This document shows positions 17,164 to 24,160 of a DNA stretch of 33,301 bases, piece after piece; position 1 is the first letter of the stretch; each line of letters opens with the position of its first letter. Below the pieces are notes generated by a model. The model saw only the letters and a list, made by a program, of their open reading frames with translations, was not told where the DNA came from and searched no databases. The position numbers and the translations under genes were made by a program. Source of the stretch: an uncultured Sutterella sp. (GTDB lineage: Bacteria > Pseudomonadota > Gammaproteobacteria > Burkholderiales > Burkholderiaceae_F); contig CASDQM010000009.1 in NCBI GenBank assembly GCA_949282745.1, positions 1 to 33,301 of the forward strand, read 5' to 3'.

Positions 17164-17954
17164 TCGAACTTCAACTCCAAAACCTCTCCGTTTCGTTTGG
17201 CCCCAACCGCATTCTCACGGACCTCGACGCCGTGATTCCCGGCGGAGCGATTACGAGCGTGATCGGCCAGAACGGCGGCGGGAAGACGACGCTTCTCAAG
17301 GCCGTCGCCGGACTCGTTCGGCACGAGGGGGCCGTGCGCATCACCGAGGACGGGCGCGAGCTCACCCGCAAGTGCGTGAGCTACGTGCCGCAGCTCTCGA
17401 CCGTGACGAGTCGTCTGACAGTCTTCGAGATGGTGCTTTTGGGGCTCGTCAACGACCTCTCCTGGCGCGTCACGCCCGAGCGTTTCGAAGAAGTGGACCG
17501 GACGCTTCACCGCATGGAGATCGCGCACCTCGCGCAGGAGCCCGTCTGCCGGCTCTCGGGCGGACAAAAGCAGCTCGTCTTCATGGCGCAGGCTTTTGTG
17601 GCGCGTCCCAAGGTATTGCTTTTGGACGAACCCACGAGCGCGCTCGACCTGCGCCACCAGTTGGTCGTGATGGAGGCGGCGCGCCGCTACGCCGCCGAAA
17701 CCGGGGCCGTGTGTCTTGCGGTCGTGCACGATCTACTCACGGCCTCGCGCTTTTCGCGCTCGCTTTTGCTTCTCGAAGAAGGCTGCATCAGTGCGCTCGC
17801 CGCCCCCGAAGAAGTGCTGAGGGCGGAGAAGCTCGAACCCGTCTATCATGTGGATGTAAGTGTGGAACAAAGCCGATCGGGCTTTCTGCAGGTGGTGCCG
17901 TTGCGCCCCCACCCGATCGCGCACGAACACGGAGGTCATCATGGCGACCACTAA
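17160..17954 (+). CDS. FecE/BtuD-type ABC importer ATPase with His-rich tail
   Basis: 264 residues, GTG start overlapping the permease stop. Walker A GQNGGGKTT (36-44), Q-loop VPQLS near 77, signature LSGGQ (132-136), Walker B VLLLDE (152-157), and a switch histidine in VVHD. The last 14 residues, HPIAHEHGGHHGDH, hold six histidines and are not part of the usual FecE fold; such a tail could bind nickel, cobalt or zinc. The end of the gene overlaps the methyltransferase start by 14 bases. The His-rich end is not simply a by-product of the overlap, since most of it lies upstream of the methyltransferase ATG. Confidence 0.93.
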   Translation: MIELQLQNLSVSFGPNRILTDLDAVIPGGAITSVIGQNGGGKTTLLKAVAGLVRHEGAVRITEDGRELTRKCVSYVPQLSTVTSRLTVFEMVLLGLVNDLSWRVTPERFEEVDRTLHRMEIAHLAQEPVCRLSGGQKQLVFMAQAFVARPKVLLLDEPTSALDLRHQLVVMEAARRYAAETGAVCLAVVHDLLTASRFSRSLLLLEEGCISALAAPEEVLRAEKLEPVYHVDVSVEQSRSGFLQVVPLRPHPIAHEHGGHHGDH

Positions 17955-18699
17955 TGCCGCGCTTTCCGCCATTTCGGACTATTGGAACCTGCGTGCCGAG
18001 GGCTATTCGCTCCATACGCGGGACGAACTCGAGGGCGACGCCGGCCGGCGCCTTGCCGCGCTTTTTGCGGAAACCCTTCCCCTCCCCGAAGGAGGCGGCC
18101 GACTCCTCGACGTGGGCTGCGGTCCGGGACTCTTTTCCATCGCCGCCGCGAAACTCGGCTGGAGCGTGACGGGGATCGACCTCTCGCAGCGCATGCTCGA
18201 CGAAGCCCGTTCGAACGCTCAGGAAGCGGGACGCCCCGCGATCTTCCAGATCGGCAACGCCGAGGCGCCCGACTTCGCGCCCGAAAGTTTCGATGCCGTC
18301 GTCAACCGCTATCTTCTCTGGAACCTTCCGCATCCCGAAGAAGCGCTCGCCGCGTGGCTGCGCCTTCTCAAGCCGGGCGGAAAGCTCCTCGTCTCCGACG
18401 GCAACCACTATCTCCATCTCTTTGACGAAACCTATCGCCGCGTCGAAGCCTTGAAGACGCCGCCCGAAGGGCACGATCCCAAGTACGTGGGCGACGTCGA
18501 CACGACGCCGATGATGGAAATCGCGAAGACCCTTCCGCTCTCGGCGGTGCATCGTCCCGAATGGGATCAAAAGACCGTTGAAAAGCTGGGCGCCCGCTTC
18601 CGCCTCGTCGAAACGACCGTCACCGTCGTGACGGATCCCGAGACGAAGGAAGAGCTCCGCGTCGTCGACGACTTCATCTGGATCGCAGAAAAACTCTGA
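17941..18699 (+). CDS. Class I SAM-dependent methyltransferase linked to the ABC importer
   Basis: 252 residues. Motif I is LLDVGCGPG (about 55-63), followed by GIDLSQRMLDEAR for ribose binding, then FDAVVNRYLLWNLPHPEEAL (motif II region) and LLKPGGKLLVSDGN (motif III region), the Methyltransf_11/UbiE-like pattern. The substrate cannot be read from the sequence. The ATG at 17941 has GGAGG at 17931-17935; a longer frame from 17860 lies inside the ATPase gene and was rejected. It is the last gene of the importer operon, so it may modify the imported chelate or a metallophore. Confidence 0.82.
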   Translation: MATTNAALSAISDYWNLRAEGYSLHTRDELEGDAGRRLAALFAETLPLPEGGGRLLDVGCGPGLFSIAAAKLGWSVTGIDLSQRMLDEARSNAQEAGRPAIFQIGNAEAPDFAPESFDAVVNRYLLWNLPHPEEALAAWLRLLKPGGKLLVSDGNHYLHLFDETYRRVEALKTPPEGHDPKYVGDVDTTPMMEIAKTLPLSAVHRPEWDQKTVEKLGARFRLVETTVTVVTDPETKEELRVVDDFIWIAEKL

Positions 18700-18734
18700 C
18701 CCTCCATTCCTTTTTGACTTCTTCTTGAACAATT

Positions 18735-18765
18735 GGCCGCCCGCCGAAACGGACGGCCTCTTTTT
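18735..18765 (+). terminator. Intrinsic terminator of the importer-methyltransferase operon
   Basis: GGCCG pairs with CGGCC, and after one C-A mismatch CCG pairs with CGG. The stem is followed by TCTTTTT at 18759-18765. It lies 36 bases after the methyltransferase stop, between it and the convergent flavodoxin-fold gene. Confidence 0.85.
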
Positions 18766-18792
18766 GCGCCCGGGAAAAGCCGCGGGGTTTGC

Positions 18793-19350
18793 TCATAGCG
18801 ACTGCAGGAATTCGATGAGGCGCTCGGCGTGCGCGACGGAAGCGGCGTTTTGCGCCTCGATCTTTTCAGGAGACGTACGCATGGCGTAGCTCACGCCGCA
18901 GGTGTGGATTTCGCCCGCGTACTCCATGCGGCAGAGGCGGGCGGTCGCCTTGAAGCAGGCGAGGAAGTCGTCGAGATCGAAGCCCACGGGACCGTCCTTG
19001 GCGAAGACCGCCTCAGGGGCGCCCGTCGTAAACGAGAGAACGAGCTTCTTGCCCGCAAGCTTGTCGCCCTTGCTTCCGTGCGAGAAGCCGTGCACGAAGG
19101 TTTCCTCCATCCAGCGCTCGAGAAGCGAGGGCGCGGAATACCAGAAGACCGGGAACTGCAGGACGATGACGTCCGCCTTGAGGAGTCTTGCCTGCTCGGC
19201 CGCGACGTCAATCCGGAAATCCGGATAGAGGCGGTCGAGCTTCACGATTTCGGCGTCGGGGAGACGCTCGGCGAGCACTTCCAAAATCTTCTTGTTTGCG
19301 ACCGAGGCTTCGAGATTCGTGTGGCCGCTGACGACGAGAACGTTCTTCAT
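18793..19350 (-). CDS. Flavodoxin-fold NAD(P)H oxidoreductase (MdaB/KefF-like)
   Basis: 185 residues. The start MKNVLVVSGHTNLEASVANKKILEVL is the FMN phosphate-binding end of Flavodoxin_2 proteins. DVIVLQFPVFWYSAPSLLERWMEETFVHGFSHG is the family's flavin-contact segment, and KKLVLSFTTGAPEAVF follows. Members reduce quinones or act as regulatory partners of K+ efflux channels. ATG at 19350 has GGAGG eight bases upstream; ATGs further up at 19389, 19374 and 19365 lack such a site. The LysR gene lies upstream in the same direction, separated by 174 bp. Confidence 0.85.
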   Translation of the reverse strand: MKNVLVVSGHTNLEASVANKKILEVLAERLPDAEIVKLDRLYPDFRIDVAAEQARLLKADVIVLQFPVFWYSAPSLLERWMEETFVHGFSHGSKGDKLAGKKLVLSFTTGAPEAVFAKDGPVGFDLDDFLACFKATARLCRMEYAGEIHTCGVSYAMRTSPEKIEAQNAASVAHAERLIEFLQSL

Positions 19351-19524
19351 GAGATAACCCTCCATACTCTGCATTCGTTGCGGCGCCATGGAAACGGCGT
19401 CCGCATGATGTCCTCAGAATACCCCGATCTTATGGGTGCGCAAACGGAGATGACGGCGCTCTTCCAACGTCCGTACAGAGGATGACGGACTTTGAGGAGA
19501 GGCTCTTCTGTCGACCTCTCTCCT

Positions 19525-20457
19525 TTACTTTTGCGCGGCCTCGTAACTTTTCGCATGCTCGGACGCCAACTCGAGGAACCGCCGCAGAACGTCGCGGCTC
19601 TCTTCGCCCCGGCGCCAGTTGAGCCAGTAGCCGATGTCGCCCTTCTCGTCCGTCATGAGAATGAAGCGCCGCGTACCGTCGTCACGGTAGGTGCGCACCA
19701 TTTCGGTCGTGAAGGTCGGCGCCTTGGACGTCATCAGGTCGTGGCGGAAAAGGAAGAAGTCCCGATAGACGGTCATCTTGACCGACGGATGCAGGGCTTC
19801 GTGCAGACTTCGCTTTTGACGAGAAAAGGCGCCGTCCAGATCGAGAAAGCAAATCTCGCCCGCCCGCAGATCAGCCATGCGGGCGGTCCCTTGGAAATGC
19901 GGGTCGGCGAGTTCTTCGACGGAGACGCCCTCGATCGTCAGGGCGTCGAGGCGGTCGGTCGAGAGGCTCAGATAGGTTCGGTCGATCGCCCAGAGTTGCG
20001 AAGCAATGTCCTCTTCGTTCCACTCCTCCGCCGAAACGACGCAGTCGTAGCGCCCCGAGCACAGAGCCTCGGGCGTGCAGTCGTCGGGCACGAGCACGGG
20101 CTCGATCGTCACGCCTTGAAGCGTCGCCGCGAGTCTCGGCACGAAGTACCAATAGGGCCCTGGATCGCAAAAGGCGATCCGCAGACGAACCTCTTCGCGC
20201 GCGAGTTCCCGGGCGGCAAACCGCAACGCTTCTTCGGCGTTCAGTACCGCTTCGGCTCGGGAAAGCAGCGCCTTCCCCGCCTCCGTCAGGATCATCTGCC
20301 TGCGTTCCCGCCGAAAGAGCGAGACGCCCAGGATTTCTTCGAGCCGTCGGATCGACATGGAGAGGGCCGGTTGCGTGATGTGGAGGGTTTCAGCCGCCTC
20401 CGTGAGCGTTCTCGCCCGGGCGACGACGAGGAAGTGCTGCAGTTGTCGCGTTTCCAT
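19525..20457 (-). CDS. LysR-family transcriptional regulator
   Basis: 310 residues. The N-terminal winged helix (about 1-60) reads METRQLQHFLVVARARTLTEAAETLHITQPALSMSIRRLEE, followed by a linker helix and a periplasmic-binding-like effector domain (about 90-300). It lies back to back with the alpha/beta hydrolase gene at 20610, the usual LysR arrangement, so that gene is the likely target; the flavodoxin-fold gene downstream is a second candidate. The effector is unknown. Confidence 0.93.
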   Translation of the reverse strand: METRQLQHFLVVARARTLTEAAETLHITQPALSMSIRRLEEILGVSLFRRERRQMILTEAGKALLSRAEAVLNAEEALRFAARELAREEVRLRIAFCDPGPYWYFVPRLAATLQGVTIEPVLVPDDCTPEALCSGRYDCVVSAEEWNEEDIASQLWAIDRTYLSLSTDRLDALTIEGVSVEELADPHFQGTARMADLRAGEICFLDLDGAFSRQKRSLHEALHPSVKMTVYRDFFLFRHDLMTSKAPTFTTEMVRTYRDDGTRRFILMTDEKGDIGYWLNWRRGEESRDVLRRFLELASEHAKSYEAAQK

Positions 20458-20609
20458 GATCGGCTTCTTCGCAAAGGTTGCCGAAAAAGCATAAGCGAGA
20501 TTTATATTTCCATCAAGAATTGAGATTATCTTTTCGCCGAAGCCGCGGATAGCATGATGGCAAACCCAAAGCGATTCTTATGCTTTGCCCCCCCTTTTTG
20601 GAGAATATC
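20458..20609. promoter_or_regulatory. Divergent regulatory region between lysR-type gene and hydrolase
   Basis: An AT-rich 152-bp region. AAGCATAAG at 20487-20495 and its exact complement CTTATGCTT at 20577-20585 form a 9-base inverted repeat 81 bases apart, one near each gene. LysR regulators often bind separated sites in such regions, so the pair may be operator halves. The second copy lies 24 bases before the hydrolase ATG. Confidence 0.45.
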
Positions 20610-21782
20610 ATGAATCTTCAGCGACGCAAGTTTTTGGGCGCGGGCCTTGCCGGCGCTCTCGCGACCGCCACCGCGGCCCATGCGGTCCCCTCGAAGGAAG
20701 AAAACGTCATAGCGCTTCGCACGATGGGAAGCTTCGCCTTCGGCGGCGCGATCGACCGTCTTCCCGACGGCACGACCTTCCACGGCGACCACGGTTACGC
20801 CCAGTACTACGTGGCGGCGCATTCGCGTACCCTTCCGATCGTGATGTGGCACGGGATCGGTCAGTCGGGCAAGACCTACGAGTCGACGCCCGACGGGCGC
20901 GAAGGATATCAGGCGCTCCTTCCCCGCCTCGACTGGTCCGTCTACATCGTCGACCAGCCCCGCCGCGGTCGTGCGGGCTACACGAACGCGAAGAATTCCG
21001 GTCCCGAAATCCCGACGACCGCGAGCGAAGCGGGCGTCTGGAACGCCTTCCGAAACGGCCTTTGGGTGGCCCCCGGCAAACCCACGATCTATGCCGACTC
21101 GCAGTTCCCGGTCTCGGGAGCGGCCGTCGATCAGTTCTTCCGTCAACAGACGCCGGGGACCGGGGATGAACCCTACACCGCCGAATTTCGCCTCTTCATG
21201 GGGAAGACCGGCGCGGCGCTTTTTGACCGCATCGGCGAGGGCATTCTCATCACCCACTCGAACAGCGGTCAGTACGGTTGGGAAATCGCGATGGCGACGA
21301 AAAAGGTCCGGGCCATCGTCGCCTACGAACCTGGCGCCTGCGCCTTCCCGAACGAAGAACCGCCCGCCGACGTACCCGCGAAGACCGAGGCGGTCGCCGC
21401 CCGCATGTTCCCGCGCATGGTACCGATGGCGCGCTGGCAGGCCTTGACGAAAATTCCGATCCTGATTGTCTTCGGCGACCACATCAGCGACGAACCGAGC
21501 GAAATCTTCAACGTCGACGTCTGGCGCATCGCCCGTGAACGCGCCCGTCAGTTCGTCAAGCAGATCAACGCCCACGGCGGCGACGCGACGCTCATCGAAT
21601 TGCCGAAGCTCGGGATTCACGGCAACACGCACGCGGTCTTCGCGGACAAGAACAACGTCGAGATCCTCAACCTCATGACGAAGTGGTTTGCCGAGAAGAA
21701 GCTCGACGGCTACGAACGTCCGCATACGGGCCCCGCGCCGTTGGAACTCCCGATGAGCATTCCGCTCGAGACGGCGAAGTGA
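20610..21782 (+). CDS. Exported alpha/beta-hydrolase (esterase-like)
   Basis: 390 residues. The N-terminus MNLQRRKFLGAGLAGALATATAAHA is a signal peptide with a twin arginine (RRKFLGA), so Tat export is likely. The oxyanion region is MWHGIGQSG (79-87). The nucleophile is probably S217 in THSNSGQ, with H341 in GIHGNTHAVF as catalytic base and E240 (AYEPGA) as the likely acid, as in secreted esterases of this type. The substrate is unknown. The ATG at 20610 has GGAG eight bases upstream; the longer frame from 20580 only adds residues ahead of the signal peptide. It is divergent from a LysR regulator. Confidence 0.85.
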   Translation: MNLQRRKFLGAGLAGALATATAAHAVPSKEENVIALRTMGSFAFGGAIDRLPDGTTFHGDHGYAQYYVAAHSRTLPIVMWHGIGQSGKTYESTPDGREGYQALLPRLDWSVYIVDQPRRGRAGYTNAKNSGPEIPTTASEAGVWNAFRNGLWVAPGKPTIYADSQFPVSGAAVDQFFRQQTPGTGDEPYTAEFRLFMGKTGAALFDRIGEGILITHSNSGQYGWEIAMATKKVRAIVAYEPGACAFPNEEPPADVPAKTEAVAARMFPRMVPMARWQALTKIPILIVFGDHISDEPSEIFNVDVWRIARERARQFVKQINAHGGDATLIELPKLGIHGNTHAVFADKNNVEILNLMTKWFAEKKLDGYERPHTGPAPLELPMSIPLETAK

Positions 21783-21811
21783 CGCCGAAGCGCCGAAGAA
21801 CGGCTTGACAA

Positions 21812-21988
21812 ATGGCAATCGAGAGGGAGAGTCCAACGGATTCTTCCTCCGTGCTTTTCGCGGAGTCCTCGATCGAGGCTGCGGTGCGAAAGATGGTGCG
21901 CGCGATCGAAGCGATGCGGTACGTGTGGGGCGCTGACTCGAACAACTTTCTCTCCGACGTTACGATTCGTAAGTTACAGTTTTTGTAG
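21812..21988 (+). CDS. Possible 58-residue hypothetical protein
   Basis: Opens at ATG 21812 and stops at TAG 21986-21988, exactly at the centre of a 28-bp palindrome. The sequence MAIERESPTDSSSVLFAESS is followed by a helix-prone stretch (IEAAVRKMVRAIEAMRYVW). No domain is recognised and there is no good ribosome-binding site; it follows the hydrolase by 29 bases and could be read through coupling. It may equally be a chance frame or the relic of a larger gene. Confidence 0.2.
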   Translation: MAIERESPTDSSSVLFAESSIEAAVRKMVRAIEAMRYVWGADSNNFLSDVTIRKLQFL

Positions 21989-22002
21989 CTACAAAAACTG
22001 TA
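21975..22002. repeat. 28-bp perfect palindrome
   Basis: Left half TACAGTTTTTGTAG (21975-21988) and right half CTACAAAAACTGTA (21989-22002) are exact complements with no spacer. It lies between the convergent hydrolase and M3-like genes. It could act as an operator or, as RNA, a hairpin whose A/U-rich arms serve as terminator in both directions. AGGGTT follows at 22002-22007. Confidence 0.75.
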
Positions 22003-22063
22003 GGGTTCGTTTGATCGGCAGACATGCCCAGTCTTCGTGTTCAGACCAGGCGCCTCAGAAAAA

Positions 22064-23875
22064 TCAGGACGCCTCCCGCTCCTTCATGGGTTTTAGAGCC
22101 TTCTCGATGCACTTGCGCCAGAAGGCGGTCGACTTTGGATCCTCGCCCAACCACCTGCAGATGAGTTCGTCGGTCGAGAGAAGACCGCTCTCCGCCCAAA
22201 ACTTTCTGACGCCGCCCTCGGCCTGCGGGTCCTTCTCGAACCGATCGGCAAGCATGTCGCCCAATAGATATCCGAAAACGTACTGCCAGTCGTAGGCGAT
22301 GGTTTCCTGTCGGTAGAAATGCGGCTTGTACGCCCAGACATAACGGTCCGCCCCGGTCGTCGTATCGCCGAAATAGTGACGCCACGCCGCGTCGGAGAGT
22401 TCGTTCAGGGTCCGCACCGAAAGTGCGCCGGCATAGCGCTCGCGGTAAATGTCGCTCAGGAGCCGATGGCGTGCCGGAATCGTGAGAAGGAAATTCGTCA
22501 TGCGCGAGAGATCGAGCCAATAGACGGCGAGCCGCAGCGATTGGTTGCCTGTTCCCTCGGCCTCCCTTCTCAAATGTCGCAAAAGAAGGGCTTCATAAAA
22601 CTTTCCCGCGATTTCCGTAACGGACAGAGGAAAGAGTCTCGCCGCAGGCGACGCCCCGTGCAGAAGTCTCAGATGGTGAGCAACACCGAAGAGATGCGCC
22701 ACGCGCACCTCGCTTTCGAGATTGGGGTAGAAGTGCGTCAGAATCCGCACGGCGCCGAGCGCAGGCAGGTCGTCGCACCAGGAGCTTCCCGTCTTCGACG
22801 CAAAATTTCGACCGTCCACCCAATGCTTTTCGTGGGCTTCGCGCAAAAAGGCGCCGAAGCTCGGATCAACGTTCTTCGAAGCGGCGAGCAGATCACGCAT
22901 GTGGTCAATGTAAGAGGAACCGCGCGTCCATAGAGCCCCCGGCAAGGGTGCCGTCAGGTGACAGGGCGCCGTCTTTGGATCAGGTTCTCCGTCCGGCGTT
23001 TTCATCGCCATGCGAGCGCGGAGAGTGACGGAACGGCGAATTTCCGGAAGAGCGTCGTCCAGAGCAACCAGCATCGCCCGATAGGATTCGACCGACGTTC
23101 TTTCCCGATGCAGATGCACTTCCGGAAAGCCTTCTCCCGACTCCCGCCAGATCGCCACTCGCAGGCCCGAGATGGCGTTGAGCAAATCGGCAAAGGCGTT
23201 CGCATGGGACGCAAACCAGGCGTTCATCGCCTCAAACGTCGTTCGGCGAAGAACGGGATCGTCTGAGTTCCTGAGAATCGAAAGGCTCATTCCGAAACTT
23301 TGCCGACGGACGTGGCGCCCCGAATCCTCTACGGAAAGCGACATGGTGCTTGTCATGTGCGTGTGAAGCGCATAAAGAGGCGTCATGGCTTCGCGTACGA
23401 GCGCCGCCCCCACGCGCTCTTTCGAAAGAGTGGGCGGCAGAGTCAGCACATAGAGTTTCCAGCGACGGATTTCCGGATAGGCGTCGTAGTTTCGATCCGC
23501 CTCGGCATCGCTTCCGGGTTCGGGCAGTGCGCGCACCGCGGCGAAGACCTTCGCGGCCGCTCGGTCGAGTTCCTCTCTTCTCGCCAAAAGCCGGGACCGG
23601 GCCGCAACGCTCGCGCCGTCCGTGGGATTGAGCCCGAGGTGCGCACGACAAATCGTGAGAAGCGTCCGAATCAGATCGCGCCCTCTTCCGTAGAGCCGCA
23701 ACATCTCTTCCGTGGCCGACGGTCCCGGCGCGTCGGGCGCGAGACGATTAGCGGCGGCCAGGGCGGAAATCGTCATGTCGAGCGTTTTGGCAAGATCCTC
23801 GAAAAGAGGGCTCTGCACGTCGGAGGCGCCGTCAGGCAGCCATTTGGGCAAGTCGAAGCGTTCCATACCTTTCAT
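22064..23875 (-). CDS. Inactive paralogue of M3-family oligoendopeptidase F
   Basis: About 603 residues, colinear with the intact M3 peptidase at 25561-27363 from the N-terminus (SPLFEDL versus SPRYEAS) to the C-terminal WAYKPHFYRQETIAYDWQYVFGYLLG (versus WAYKLHYYKTDQLIYNYPYTVGYLLS). The zinc motif HELGH of the relative is replaced by HLFGV (codons 22684-22696), losing the catalytic glutamate and the second histidine; the third-ligand glutamate in TEIAGKFYE remains. The frame is otherwise open, so it is a retained pseudoenzyme rather than a decayed gene. It may regulate, bind peptides or dimerise with the active enzyme. The start is uncertain: TTG at 23884, ATG at 23875 or ATG at 23866. Confidence 0.85.
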   Translation of the reverse strand: MKGMERFDLPKWLPDGASDVQSPLFEDLAKTLDMTISALAAANRLAPDAPGPSATEEMLRLYGRGRDLIRTLLTICRAHLGLNPTDGASVAARSRLLARREELDRAAAKVFAAVRALPEPGSDAEADRNYDAYPEIRRWKLYVLTLPPTLSKERVGAALVREAMTPLYALHTHMTSTMSLSVEDSGRHVRRQSFGMSLSILRNSDDPVLRRTTFEAMNAWFASHANAFADLLNAISGLRVAIWRESGEGFPEVHLHRERTSVESYRAMLVALDDALPEIRRSVTLRARMAMKTPDGEPDPKTAPCHLTAPLPGALWTRGSSYIDHMRDLLAASKNVDPSFGAFLREAHEKHWVDGRNFASKTGSSWCDDLPALGAVRILTHFYPNLESEVRVAHLFGVAHHLRLLHGASPAARLFPLSVTEIAGKFYEALLLRHLRREAEGTGNQSLRLAVYWLDLSRMTNFLLTIPARHRLLSDIYRERYAGALSVRTLNELSDAAWRHYFGDTTTGADRYVWAYKPHFYRQETIAYDWQYVFGYLLGDMLADRFEKDPQAEGGVRKFWAESGLLSTDELICRWLGEDPKSTAFWRKCIEKALKPMKEREAS

Positions 23876-23884
23876 CCATTCCAA

Positions 23885-24160
23885 TGCCTCGATTCTGCTT
23901 CGAATTCACGGACATACCCAGTAGGCAACAGGGTTAACACCTATATCCATACACGTTAACCCTAGATTCCCCTGTTTTCTTCAACAAAACCCTTCCGAAC
24001 AAACCCTTCCTCAGGCCCGCTCGAGAGCCCTAAGAACAAGGGTTTACCCCAAGCACTCAGATTACGTTCCCTTGCCGCTCTTACGTGCCGAAGGAGTTGC
24101 CGCTCAGAATGGCGACAGAACAAACACGCATCCCGTGCGTGTAAACACAAGGAGACTTTC
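23885..24160. promoter_or_regulatory. Divergent promoter region with repeated AACCCT/AGGGTT motifs
   Basis: 276 bp between the inactive M3 gene and dcuC. AGGGTTAAC (23930-23938) and GTTAACCCT (23955-23963) form a 9-base inverted repeat. AAACCCTT recurs at 23987-23994 and 24001-24008, and its complement AAGGGTTT lies at 24038-24045, giving five copies of the AACCCT core within 116 bp. Closer to dcuC, ACACGCA and TGCGTGT (24124-24142, 5-base loop) form a hairpin just before the GGAG of dcuC. The region looks like a promoter with several sites for one regulator. Confidence 0.6.
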
